Positions 26,069 through 33,975 are shown, counted from the first letter of the stretch. The stretch: DNA of 64,000 nt from Fumia sp045121595 (GCA_045121595.1 JBGVGI010000003.1:68730-132729), one strand, 5' to 3'. A program made the numbers and translations. The notes: generated by a model from the letters alone, not told the origin.

Positions 26069-28840
26069 TTATACCAGTCTGTCAAAAACAGAGCTCATAT
26101 TGTTAAGATAACGGTTTATCTGGATAACGTCGGCATTGTTAACAACAGTATCCGTACCGGCAATTGACGTAACGTTTGCCGCTTTTAATCTGTACGCCTT
26201 ACGCTTGTCAGTATCGTTGTCAAACACCGAGCTCATATTGTTGACGTAGCGGTTTAAATGCATTATATCGGCATTACCGAGGGTACCCTCGCCCGTCACG
26301 TCGCCATAAAGCAGAATTTCAACGTCGCATCTTACGTCAGCGCCTGAAACAGTAACCTCATATTCGTTTGTGGCACACTTTGATTTTAAAACGCGCAGGG
26401 TGTAATTCCCATCATCTGTGTCTATAAAGGAATACTCACCTTTTGTTCCCGAAATGACAGTCGACTTAATCACGTTACCGTCACGCAGAAGTTCTATTTT
26501 AACGTCGTTTTCGCCCTGCCCGAAAGCCTTCACGTTGCCGTAAAGCATAGCGCCTTCACCGTCATAATAAATTCTTATATCCTCAAGCATTTCATTATAG
26601 CGCTTGATGGTAATTTTACTCCAGTCTTCCCTCGTTCCTTTGTAATAAACAGCAGTAAGTGAGGGCAGTTCATAGAACACCATATTATCTATATAGGTGA
26701 TACTTGAGGGCAGAGTTACCTTCTTAAGGTTTTCACAATAGCAGAAAACTCCGTCTGCAAGAATTTCAACCCCTTCAGGGATAACCAGTTCCTCAATACC
26801 CGATTCATAAAAAGCATTCATTCCTATCGACTTTACAGTGTCGGGAATTACAAGCTCCGTAAGGTCTTTGCAATATGAAAACGCGCAGTCGCCGATTGCA
26901 GTAACCGTTCCGTCATCGGGAACAACTGTATCCGCACACCCTACAATGAGCGTTTTGGTAGTTGTTTCGATAAGTGCATTATTCACTGCACGATACACTT
27001 CGTTTCCGCTTTCTACTTCGATTTTCTCAAGATTACATCCATAAAACGGATTCACACCGACAGAGGTAACCTGACTTGGAATTGTAAACTCGTTAAGGCT
27101 TTCGCATTGGCAGAAAGCCATTCTGCCAATACTCACAACGGTATCAGGTATCTCAATATCAGTAAGATTGCAAGAACCATCAAATGCATAATCACCGATA
27201 CCGGTAATGCCATCACCTATAACACAGGATTTGATAAGTTCGCTGTAGGTTCGTTGCCAGCCACAGTCTTCACAGATTTCACCGCTGCCTGTAACAGTCA
27301 GCACATTGTCAACATCCAACACCCAGTGTATATCGCCACAGTCACCGACCGCAATCGGCATCTGTGAGAAAATAAGCTGAGCATTATCAAGTCCCTCATT
27401 ACCGCTACCGATAACGATATTGTCCCATTCTTCCTGTGTTCCGTTATAGTAGATATATTCAAGTTCTACCCCAATGAAGGCGTCATTACCGATTTTCTCA
27501 AGGCTGTTAGGCAGACTTATTTCGGTAAGTGCCGCCTGCTGAAAAGCATTATCCCTGATTTCGGTAACAGATTCAGGAATATGCATATAGTCACACAGAG
27601 CACCGCAGAAAGCACCCTTTCCGATAATTCTTACACTTCCGTCCTTTGGGATACGGGTGTAACGGCATCCTGCAACCAGAACTTTTGTGGCTTTGTCAAC
27701 TATACCTTCCGAGCACATCTCGTAATAATCGTTATCAAAATGTACGACTATCGATCCGAGTGACTCACATTTACCGAATACAAATTCTTCGTCAATATAT
27801 GAAACGTTACGGGGAATTCCTATGGATACAAGTGAACTGCAACTAAAAAATGCATTTGCATATATCGAGGTTACACTCTCAGGAATAGACACTTTAACAA
27901 GCGAAGTACACCTCTCAAACAATCCTTGTGAAATCGATTCAAGATTTTCTGACAAGGTAATCTCCTCAAGTGAACTGCACAGGTAAAATGCGTGATTTTT
28001 AATCTCGGTAACAGAATCAGGAATGGTTATATTCCGAAGTGCAAAGCAACGGGCAAATGCCATCTCCCCGATACTTTCAAGGGTGGAGGGCAGAGAAACC
28101 TTTTTCACAAACTCAAATCTATGAAAAACGCCGTCACCGATTGCGGTAATTCCTTCACCGATTCTGAGCTCGGTTATAATGTCCTTGTATTCATCAAAAC
28201 CGCAGTTTTCACAAACTTCACCTTCACCGTTTATCTCAAGGATTCCGCCCTGATAAATACCCCATGTGATACCGGAGCAACTGCCTGAATAGTCGGGCAA
28301 AATATCACTGCTGTACACCATAATCTCGGATAAAAATGCCCATGATTTTGCATTGAATGAAATTTTTATATAACGTGCCTTTTTAGTGCCTTTTTGCATA
28401 CTGAGTGTATATACGCTGTTCTTTGGAGCATCTGCAGGAATGGATGCGAAATTGTAGGTGTAAAAAAGCTTACCGCTTTCGGAATAAGAAACTGTGATAT
28501 TTCCCGTCGGGTAACCAACACCCGCATTTGCGTCGTTAAGCATTGCAACCTCAACTGCGGAAAATTCCTTAACCGCACCGAGATCCACAATCACACTAAC
28601 GGTCGTACCTTCGGGTACGCCGTTAAACGCAGTCCAGTTTTCATCGGAATACTTAGCCTCACCGACGATGCCGTCTGTCAGTTCTTTTCCTGAATCGCCG
28701 TAGCTTGAATGCGGACTATGTGAAAAACTGTAATCACAGCCCAGAGCGATATTGTAAAGTGAAACTGCCGAAACTGTAATGCCGTTTAAGGTTGTAACTG
28801 TAATGATAAGTGCTAAAATTAAACTGAGAATCTTTTTCAT
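26069..28840 (-). CDS. Secreted discoidin-like/LRR_5 protein with C-terminal dockerin-like domain
   Basis: 923 residues. Signal peptide (1-25), then an F5/8 type C (discoidin)-like domain at about 30-180 (NIALGCDYSFS...ELTDGIVG...VDLGAVKEFSAVEV...RYIKISF), then LRR_5 repeats in two blocks (about 215-470 and 530-740), each introduced by the GGILEINGEGEVCENCGF-type module, a Cna-B-like domain and a dockerin-like pair from about 843. The first dockerin loop reads GDVTGEG, with Glu in place of the usual Asp. A carbohydrate-binding, cell-surface or cellulosome-like role is likely. It lies 15 nt upstream of its paralogue, in one operon. Confidence 0.87.
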   Translation of the reverse strand: MKKILSLILALIITVTTLNGITVSAVSLYNIALGCDYSFSHSPHSSYGDSGKELTDGIVGEAKYSDENWTAFNGVPEGTTVSVIVDLGAVKEFSAVEVAMLNDANAGVGYPTGNITVSYSESGKLFYTYNFASIPADAPKNSVYTLSMQKGTKKARYIKISFNAKSWAFLSEIMVYSSDILPDYSGSCSGITWGIYQGGILEINGEGEVCENCGFDEYKDIITELRIGEGITAIGDGVFHRFEFVKKVSLPSTLESIGEMAFARCFALRNITIPDSVTEIKNHAFYLCSSLEEITLSENLESISQGLFERCTSLVKVSIPESVTSIYANAFFSCSSLVSIGIPRNVSYIDEEFVFGKCESLGSIVVHFDNDYYEMCSEGIVDKATKVLVAGCRYTRIPKDGSVRIIGKGAFCGALCDYMHIPESVTEIRDNAFQQAALTEISLPNSLEKIGNDAFIGVELEYIYYNGTQEEWDNIVIGSGNEGLDNAQLIFSQMPIAVGDCGDIHWVLDVDNVLTVTGSGEICEDCGWQRTYSELIKSCVIGDGITGIGDYAFDGSCNLTDIEIPDTVVSIGRMAFCQCESLNEFTIPSQVTSVGVNPFYGCNLEKIEVESGNEVYRAVNNALIETTTKTLIVGCADTVVPDDGTVTAIGDCAFSYCKDLTELVIPDTVKSIGMNAFYESGIEELVIPEGVEILADGVFCYCENLKKVTLPSSITYIDNMVFYELPSLTAVYYKGTREDWSKITIKRYNEMLEDIRIYYDGEGAMLYGNVKAFGQGENDVKIELLRDGNVIKSTVISGTKGEYSFIDTDDGNYTLRVLKSKCATNEYEVTVSGADVRCDVEILLYGDVTGEGTLGNADIMHLNRYVNNMSSVFDNDTDKRKAYRLKAANVTSIAGTDTVVNNADVIQINRYLNNMSSVFDRLV

Positions 28841-28862
28841 AATTTCCTCCTTTTTAAAGAAC

Positions 28863-28882
28863 GGATTTGTCGGTTGTACCTA
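28863..28882 (-). repeat. Dispersed palindromic repeat, copy 2 (diverged)
   Basis: GGATTTGTCGGTTGTACCTA differs at two of 20 positions from the reverse complement of the copies at 54508 and 63861. It lies in the 5' untranslated region of the LRR/dockerin operon. Confidence 0.6.
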
Positions 28883-28934
28883 CACTGCCAATATACCACT
28901 AAACTCTGAAAAAGTCAAACTGACTCTTTGCCTC

Positions 28935-28963
28935 ATATTACCATAAAAAAACCTTTATGTCAA
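28935..28963 (-). promoter_or_regulatory. Promoter of the LRR/dockerin operon
   Basis: On the minus strand TTGACA (28963-28958), 17-bp spacer, TAATAT (28940-28935). A palindrome CTCAAATGAG (28964-28973) abuts the -35, and CCTCAT (28931-28936) / ATGAGG (28969-28974) flank the whole promoter. The divergent XRE gene could encode the protein that binds there. Confidence 0.7.
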
Positions 28964-29034
28964 CTCAAATGAGGTAATCTTTAATTTTCAAAATGGGTAA
29001 AATAATTTTATAAAATAATATGGGAGAAATAAGA

Positions 29035-29277
29035 ATGAACATTGGAGACGCAACGAGAAGCCGTATCAAAGAGCTTTGCAAGGAGAAAAGCATCACGGTA
29101 AACAAGCTTTCCACACTTTGTGGAATCACCCAGTCCACCTTAAACAACATCGTCGGTGGCAGAAACAACAGCACCACCATTTCCACTATCAAAAAGATAT
29201 GCGACGGACTGGACATCACTATTCAGGAATTTTTTGAATCGGACTGTTTTGACGATTTAAGTCAGGAAATAAGTTAA
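29035..29277 (+). CDS. Small XRE/Cro-C1 family HTH regulator
   Basis: 80 residues from the ATG at 29035 (MNIGDATRSRIKELC). The ATG at 29020 overlaps the GGAG ribosome site and is not preferred. A single lambda-repressor-type HTH spans almost the whole protein (ITVNKLSTLCGITQSTLNNIVGG...TISTIKKICDGLDITIQEFF). It is transcribed away from the LRR/dockerin operon and could regulate it or itself; that link is inferred from layout and from the palindrome at 28964-28973. Confidence 0.92.
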   Translation: MNIGDATRSRIKELCKEKSITVNKLSTLCGITQSTLNNIVGGRNNSTTISTIKKICDGLDITIQEFFESDCFDDLSQEIS

Positions 29278-29296
29278 GCAGAGGAAAACCCTCTGC
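29278..29296 (+). terminator. Terminator after the XRE gene
   Basis: GCAGAGG and CCTCTGC form a 7-bp stem, followed by seven T residues. It lies just after the stop codon. Confidence 0.85.
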
Positions 29297-29301
29297 TTTT
29301 T

Positions 29302-30150
29302 TTATTCTTTTAAATAATTGTCAATAAGTGTCTGTATTCCCCTCATATCATCAGGGGAGTCGAAAACCTCGGGGAAATTGGTTTTGGCATTATCGTAGGT
29401 GTAATATATATCGCAGAATTTCTTAAAATCAAATTCTTCGTTTACGCTGTTATCGTTGCAGAAAGAATAATCCTTGCCCACAGCGGACTCACCCGTAATG
29501 GCACAGTAGGTCATAAGAGTAGTGATATACCCCGTGAGCATATTGGGGTGGAAACCGTCTCGCTCATTTTTACGGATAATGAAGGTGTTTTTGTTATATT
29601 CTTCTTTTGCAAAGGGAACTTTCACGTCACCCGCTATAATATCGCTTACAATCTTACCCCAGTCAACGATAATAACGCCTTTTTTCTCAAGCTCTTTGAC
29701 TTTCGGAACCCATACGTATTTATTCATATGAGCGTGGGCATGGAGCAGAAAAACAAACTTAACGTCGGGATTTTCTTTTTTGAAGATATCCATAACCACA
29801 TCGCATTTTTCGAGAAAATCGGGGATATTTGCAGAGGCACTGCCCTGCTGCATAACAACGTAGTCAAACTTTCTGTCCACAAGATAACTTAAGTGGTCGG
29901 TACCTTTACAAGGGCGTTCAACCGAGCAGGGACCCTCAAACAGATTTGTAAAATCGTGTCTGCCGAAGGTCCAGTTTGTGACACTTACCTTTGCACCGTT
30001 TCTTTTACAAAGCTCGTAAAAATACCCTTTATCGTCGTTTCGTTCTTTCTGGGTTACAATTCCCCACCCCTTATCAAGCACCGTTTTTCCGTAATATGTA
30101 AAAGAATTTCCTATAAATATAATTTTCTTGCCGTCAAGAATATTTCCCAT
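29302..30150 (-). CDS. SGNH/GDSL-like hydrolase
   Basis: 282 residues from the ATG at 30150 (MGNILDGKKIIFIGNSF), behind GAGGTGA. SGNH blocks are visible: block I GNS with Ser16, a QQGS segment near 101, and block V DGFH with Asp198 and His201. There is no signal peptide. Family members deacetylate or de-esterify glycans or lipids. The neighbouring GH127-like glycosidase suggests removal of acyl groups from plant or host glycans, but the substrate is not known. The promoter at 30172-30200 is divergent from lysR. Confidence 0.75.
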   Translation of the reverse strand: MGNILDGKKIIFIGNSFTYYGKTVLDKGWGIVTQKERNDDKGYFYELCKRNGAKVSVTNWTFGRHDFTNLFEGPCSVERPCKGTDHLSYLVDRKFDYVVMQQGSASANIPDFLEKCDVVMDIFKKENPDVKFVFLLHAHAHMNKYVWVPKVKELEKKGVIIVDWGKIVSDIIAGDVKVPFAKEEYNKNTFIIRKNERDGFHPNMLTGYITTLMTYCAITGESAVGKDYSFCNDNSVNEEFDFKKFCDIYYTYDNAKTNFPEVFDSPDDMRGIQTLIDNYLKE

Positions 30151-30171
30151 CGCTATCACCTCGTAGTTACG

Positions 30172-30200
30172 ATTATATCATAAATTTACATATTTGTAAA
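30172..30200 (-). promoter_or_regulatory. Promoter of the SGNH hydrolase gene
   Basis: On the minus strand TTTACA (30200-30195), 17-bp spacer, TATAAT (30177-30172). It lies back to back with the lysR promoter, the usual LysR arrangement. Confidence 0.7.
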
Positions 30201-30218
30201 ACATACGACAAATTATTC

Positions 30219-30247
30219 TTGCACTACTTTGAAAGATATGGTAAAAT
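30219..30247 (+). promoter_or_regulatory. Promoter of the lysR-type gene
   Basis: TTGCAC (30219-30224), 17-bp spacer, TAAAAT (30242-30247), about 20 nt before the start codon. Confidence 0.65.
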
Positions 30248-30268
30248 GGTTGCAAAGGAGTGAAATTT

Positions 30269-31120
30269 ATGGAATTTTTACAGCTTAAATACTTTTTTGA
30301 AAGCTCCAAAAACGAAAACTTCGCAAAAACGGCAGAAAAGTTTATGGTGCCTCCGTCATCTGTTTCCACCGCGATAAAACGCCTTGAAAATGAGCTTGGT
30401 TGTGAGCTTTTCGACCGCAAGTCCAACAGTATTCTTTTGAATGAAAACGGAAAAAGGCTTCAAAAATCAATCCATATTATCTTCAACGAACTGGATCAGG
30501 TTATCTTCGACCTTGCTACAGAAGAAAAAGACGATACCGAAATAAAGTTTCTCGTCCGCTCGGCAAGAGCTGTAATCATAGATAAAATTATAGATTTTAA
30601 CAAAAAGCTCCCCACGGTACAGCTTTACGTTTCATCCGACCTTAACGACACGAATTACAACGATTACGATATAATCGTGGATGAAGAAAATGAAATTTAT
30701 TCTGATTTTGAAAAGTTTGAATTGTGTACTTTCCGTATCGGCATCCGTGCGACTTTGGATAATCCCCTTTGCAACAAGCCGTTAAAACTCAGCCAACTTG
30801 CAAATCAGCATTTTATTTCCCGAGGCGATGATGCAAGACTTTTTAAAATACTTACAAAAGCATGTAAAAAAGCGGGATTTACACCAAAAGTTATCCTCAA
30901 AACAAACGACACTCTGTGTTACCGTCAGTGTATAGACGAAGGCGTCGGACTTGTACCGGCATTCAGGTACCCCAACGCAAACACCAAAACTGCTAAAACT
31001 ACCTTTTTGCAGATTTCGGATTTCGATGAACGCCAGACGGTTTACGTTTACTATAAAAAACACGAAAAAAGTAAAAACATCGAAAACTTCATAAAATTCT
31101 TAAAAGACAGCATAACGTAA
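30269..31120 (+). CDS. LysR family transcriptional regulator
   Basis: 283 residues from the ATG at 30269, behind AAAGGAG. The winged HTH occupies residues 1-60 (LKYFFESSKNENFAKTAEKF, PPSSVSTAIKRLENELGCELFDR). A type 2 periplasmic-binding-like effector domain follows from about 90. It is divergent from the SGNH hydrolase, so that gene and possibly the GH127-like gene are its likely targets. Effector unknown. Confidence 0.93.
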   Translation: MEFLQLKYFFESSKNENFAKTAEKFMVPPSSVSTAIKRLENELGCELFDRKSNSILLNENGKRLQKSIHIIFNELDQVIFDLATEEKDDTEIKFLVRSARAVIIDKIIDFNKKLPTVQLYVSSDLNDTNYNDYDIIVDEENEIYSDFEKFELCTFRIGIRATLDNPLCNKPLKLSQLANQHFISRGDDARLFKILTKACKKAGFTPKVILKTNDTLCYRQCIDEGVGLVPAFRYPNANTKTAKTTFLQISDFDERQTVYVYYKKHEKSKNIENFIKFLKDSIT

Positions 31121-31148
31121 AGAGCAGAGGACAACCCTCTGCTCTTTT
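31119..31148. terminator. Bidirectional terminator between lysR and the RAYT gene
   Basis: AAGAGCAGAGG and CCTCTGCTCTT form an 11-bp stem with T runs on both sides. Confidence 0.85.
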
Positions 31149-31150
31149 AG

Positions 31151-31627
31151 TTATTTCATCGGATTATTTTCGATATACCGCCACGTTTCGAGATAATCAT
31201 TTTCATCACGGATAATATGGTCGTAATACGATTTCTGCCACAATTTTTTATTAAATGGTTTCAATACATTTTCTTTCACACATTTTATATATTCATTTGT
31301 GGTCATGGTTTTAAACCATTGCACCATATCCGGTAGGGAACGACCTGTGTGTCGTTCCGCATCAATGAACAATATAAAATGAATATGGTCAGGCATAATA
31401 ACGTATTTTTCTATCGTTATACCGAATTTGTTTTCCAGTTTGGATAACCATTTTTCTATTATTATGTTTTGCGTAATATCTGACGGAACGACACACAGGT
31501 CGTTCCCTACAATTGATTTTTCAAACAAGCATTGTCTTTCATAGGTGCACACCGTCACAAAATACAATCCATTTTGGGAATAATCATAATCTTTTAACCT
31601 GTTGGCTTTACGCTTTGGGTATTCCAT
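31151..31627 (-). CDS. REP-associated tyrosine transposase (RAYT, Y1_Tnp/HUH family)
   Basis: 158 residues from the ATG at 31627 (MEYPKRKANRLKDYDYS). It has the single-domain IS200-like fold: NGLYFVTVCTYERQCLF, the HUH pair in MPDHIHFILF (H81, H83) and a catalytic tyrosine in KSYYDHIIRDENDY (Y134 or Y135). RAYTs are single-copy, domesticated transposases thought to spread REP hairpins bearing a GTAG-like head. Two such hairpins lie inside this very gene (31333-31358 and 31485-31510), read as VGNDLCVVPS and ERHTGRSLP, and more copies lie at 35824-35981. It follows the GH127-like gene by 9 nt and is probably read through from it. Confidence 0.93.
   Translation of the reverse strand: MEYPKRKANRLKDYDYSQNGLYFVTVCTYERQCLFEKSIVGNDLCVVPSDITQNIIIEKWLSKLENKFGITIEKYVIMPDHIHFILFIDAERHTGRSLPDMVQWFKTMTTNEYIKCVKENVLKPFNKKLWQKSYYDHIIRDENDYLETWRYIENNPMK
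31333..31358 (+). repeat. REP hairpin inside the RAYT gene, copy A
   Basis: GTAG head, then GGAACGAC - CTGTGT - GTCGTTCC (8-bp perfect stem). It encodes RAYT residues about 91-99. Opposite in orientation to copy B. Confidence 0.9.
31485..31510 (-). repeat. REP hairpin inside the RAYT gene, copy B
   Basis: On the minus strand GTAG, then GGAACGAC - CTGTGT - GTCGTTCC, identical to copy A. It encodes RAYT residues about 40-48. Copies A and B converge and bracket the HUH-coding segment. Confidence 0.9.
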
Positions 31628-31636
31628 AAAACCCAA

Positions 31637-33547
31637 CTATATATGCAAATTAAAATACTTAACGTCCTCAAGGTCGCGGTTTGCAGCGGAAGCGTAGTCA
31701 CACATAATAAGGTCACGGGTTTCACCGTCTGCTGTAAGCTTCACCCTCACCATACAAAGGGTGTTGTCAAGCCTTATTGGGTTAGCCTCAACACGTCTTC
31801 CCTCTTTGCCGAAGATAGTTTCATTTGAAAACATATCCTCTTCCTTGCATCCCACACGTTTTGACCTTGCAAGCATCACGGGGCCACGGCGAAGCACCGA
31901 CATAGCACATTTAGTCATCATTTCCTTATCGCATCTGCCGTCAAACTCGTCAACCCAGCGCCATACGTGGTAGTCGGTATCGGGGAGTGCTTTATATTCA
32001 TAAGCAAAATCGATAATCTCAACCGTCATATCGAAGTTCATTCTTATAACGAAATTTTCCTCTTTGATATCAATAACGCAGTATTCACCCGCTACTGCCG
32101 TGTAAACGTCGTCTTCTGCGATAACCGAAGTATTTTTACTCCACGAAGGGATACGAAGGTAAAGTTTTTCGCCGACCTTTGCACCACGCACAGTAATCAT
32201 CAAAGCCCCCTTATCGGCGTAACCTGCACCGATTCTGAAGCTTGTTTTACCGAAATCAACCGTCGACTGGATATACATATTAACGCTGTATCCGTCAGGG
32301 CGTCTTGTGATAATGGTTTCGGCAACGTTTGTGAATCCTCTGCCTAAGTTATCAACGCAACAATGCTGATATTTCGTTTCGCAATGTCCGTCACCCGTCC
32401 ACTGACGACCTGCACTTCTTACAAAGAACGCACCGCCCTTGCCGTTTTCATACGCACCTGCAAGAAAAGCATTCATAAAGGCTTTTTCCATATATTCCGT
32501 GTATTTTATCTCACCCGTGAGAAGATAAAGCTCGTGGCAAAGGCGCATCCAGTGGATAACGTCGCAGATTTCGGTTGCAGCGTCGGGATAGTATTTTGCG
32601 TTTGCAAAACGTTCGCAGTAACCGACACTGCCCAAAATATTTTCCTCGTCACGGTAAACGTTGTCGCAGAAATTAACGGTTGCATCAAAAATTCTCTTTT
32701 CCCCCGTAATTCTGTAAAGCTCAATAAGTCCGTCAAAGCAGGACATCATCTCGTAAGCCTTTGCGATATAATCGGGGTCACCCTCGCACCAGTTCGCAGG
32801 GGATTTATCGGACAAAGCATTTTTAATAAGATTGGGAGCTTTATTATCCTCTCTGTCCCAGTCTTTTGCGATTTGGAGACAAAAATCAAGGTACTTTTTA
32901 TCCCCCGTCAGGCGGTACAGAATAAGCATCGGTTTCATAATTGAGCAGGAAGGAAGTCCCACGATACAACCCGTATCCCTTGCAGTTGCCTTTAACTCTT
33001 CAAGCTGACTTATGGTACAGTCGGCAAGGCGTACACATCCTTTTAAAATCTTTTTATCGTCTAAAAGCTGAGCCACTTCCAAAAGTGCCCACAGAGTATA
33101 CTTTCTGCCCCAGATGTTCCAGTTGAAATCACACGGCCAACCGTATTTGTTAAGTGAGCGGTCGTTTGCCGTCGGCAAAAAGTTACGGCTTTCAAAATAG
33201 GTACCCGTGTAGCCTTCTGCATCCTGGAAAGAAAGTATTCTGTAAGCGGATTTTTTTATATCCTCTTTAAGCTTTTCGTCGTTTTTCATTCTGCAGACAC
33301 GACAAGCCGACAGAATAAGCTTTCCCCAGAACTCACCTCTCCACATACCGTGAGTGTACTCGTCGTCGTATTTTTGGAGGAAGCAGTCCTCTGCCTCACG
33401 CAAAATTTCCTCAATGGCAAACTTTCCGTTTACACGTTCAAAAACGAATCTGTCAAACCTTATACCGTACTCTCCGTCAAAGGAAACCCCCGAAAGATTT
33501 GGCTTTTCAATTAAATTTTCAACCTTGTAATTTACTTTGTAATCCAT
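31637..33547 (-). CDS. GH127-like glycoside hydrolase (beta-L-arabinofuranosidase family)
   Basis: 636 residues, no signal peptide, with an (alpha/alpha)6-barrel look in the first 400 residues. The zinc/catalytic cysteine site of GH127 is recognisable: TEIC with E326 and C328, and CC at 396-397 (YQHCCVDN), matching E338/C340/C417/C418 of the characterised bifidobacterial enzyme by pattern. It probably removes terminal beta-L-arabinofuranose or a related sugar in the cytoplasm. The linkage specificity is uncertain, since GH127 and its neighbours GH137/GH142/GH146 share this fold. The promoter at 33572-33600 is divergent from the small RNA locus. Confidence 0.8.
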   Translation of the reverse strand: MDYKVNYKVENLIEKPNLSGVSFDGEYGIRFDRFVFERVNGKFAIEEILREAEDCFLQKYDDEYTHGMWRGEFWGKLILSACRVCRMKNDEKLKEDIKKSAYRILSFQDAEGYTGTYFESRNFLPTANDRSLNKYGWPCDFNWNIWGRKYTLWALLEVAQLLDDKKILKGCVRLADCTISQLEELKATARDTGCIVGLPSCSIMKPMLILYRLTGDKKYLDFCLQIAKDWDREDNKAPNLIKNALSDKSPANWCEGDPDYIAKAYEMMSCFDGLIELYRITGEKRIFDATVNFCDNVYRDEENILGSVGYCERFANAKYYPDAATEICDVIHWMRLCHELYLLTGEIKYTEYMEKAFMNAFLAGAYENGKGGAFFVRSAGRQWTGDGHCETKYQHCCVDNLGRGFTNVAETIITRRPDGYSVNMYIQSTVDFGKTSFRIGAGYADKGALMITVRGAKVGEKLYLRIPSWSKNTSVIAEDDVYTAVAGEYCVIDIKEENFVIRMNFDMTVEIIDFAYEYKALPDTDYHVWRWVDEFDGRCDKEMMTKCAMSVLRRGPVMLARSKRVGCKEEDMFSNETIFGKEGRRVEANPIRLDNTLCMVRVKLTADGETRDLIMCDYASAANRDLEDVKYFNLHI

Positions 33548-33571
33548 AATATCTCTCCTTTTCTTTCCAAC

Positions 33572-33600
33572 AGAATACCATACTTGAAATTAAAAAGCAA
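33572..33600 (-). promoter_or_regulatory. Promoter of the GH127-like gene
   Basis: On the minus strand TTGCTT (33600-33595), 17-bp spacer, TATTCT (33577-33572). Confidence 0.55.
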
Positions 33601-33619
33601 TAGACAAAATCTATTTTTC

Positions 33620-33648
33620 TTGCAATTTATTTTTATATGTGCTATAAT
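33620..33648 (+). promoter_or_regulatory. Promoter of the structured RNA
   Basis: TTGCAA (33620-33625), 17-bp spacer, consensus TATAAT (33643-33648). The start site would be at about 33653-33655, exactly at the outer stem of the RNA. Confidence 0.8.
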
Positions 33649-33652
33649 TTTC

Positions 33653-33820
33653 TTGCGACGAAAATTTAATTATACCTTTTAATTGCGTAGGTGTGTATTT
33701 TACCTTTCGGTAAAAATGCATACTCTTTTCTACATGCCTATGCAATAAGGAAAACTTTTCGTCGCAACAAAAGTCGAAGTATGCGTTTTTCGTGCGTAGC
33801 TTCGGCTACGCATTTTTTAT
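33653..33820 (+). ncRNA. Structured RNA with 6S-like rod architecture
   Basis: The outer stem TTGCGACGAAAA (33653-33664) pairs perfectly with TTTTCGTCGCAA (33756-33767). After an open bubble, ATTGCGTAGG pairs with CCTATGCAAT, and an apical hairpin GTATTTTACC/GGTAAAAATGC closes the rod. A terminator (TGCGTAGC-TTCG-GCTACGCA, 33793-33812, then six T) ends a ~165-nt transcript. A long rod with a central bubble, its own promoter and terminator, is what 6S RNA looks like. I cannot confirm homology; an alternative is a cis-acting leader for the 45-codon gene that follows. Confidence 0.6.
33793..33818 (+). terminator. Terminator of the structured RNA
   Basis: TGCGTAGC - TTCG - GCTACGCA, 8-bp stem with a UUCG tetraloop, followed by six T. 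It lies only 20 nt before the start codon of the small gene. Confidence 0.9.
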
Positions 33821-33837
33821 TTGAAAGGAGATTCCCT

Positions 33838-33975
33838 ATGCCCGACTACAAAGCGATGTATTATAAACTGTTTAACACATACACCGACGTAATTGAAATG
33901 CTACAAAAAGCGCAACTTGAAACCGAAGAGATTTATATGAATTCTTCCGAGGACGAAGAAGAAACAGAAGCTTAA
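33838..33975 (+). CDS. Small acidic protein of unknown function (45 aa)
   Basis: AAAGGAG stands 7 nt before the ATG at 33838. The product MPDYKAMYYKLFNTYTDVIE... continues as a short amphipathic helix and ends in an acidic tail (SSEDEEETEA). No domain recognised. No promoter is seen between the terminator at 33793-33818 and this gene, so it depends on read-through of the structured RNA. From memory, similar MPDYK-type small proteins occur in Clostridia; not checked. Confidence 0.75.
   Translation: MPDYKAMYYKLFNTYTDVIEMLQKAQLETEEIYMNSSEDEEETEA

Noticed and set aside
30782..31063. Reverse-strand frame inside the lysR gene
   Set aside because: Shadow of a clear LysR coding region without ribosome site or family resemblance.
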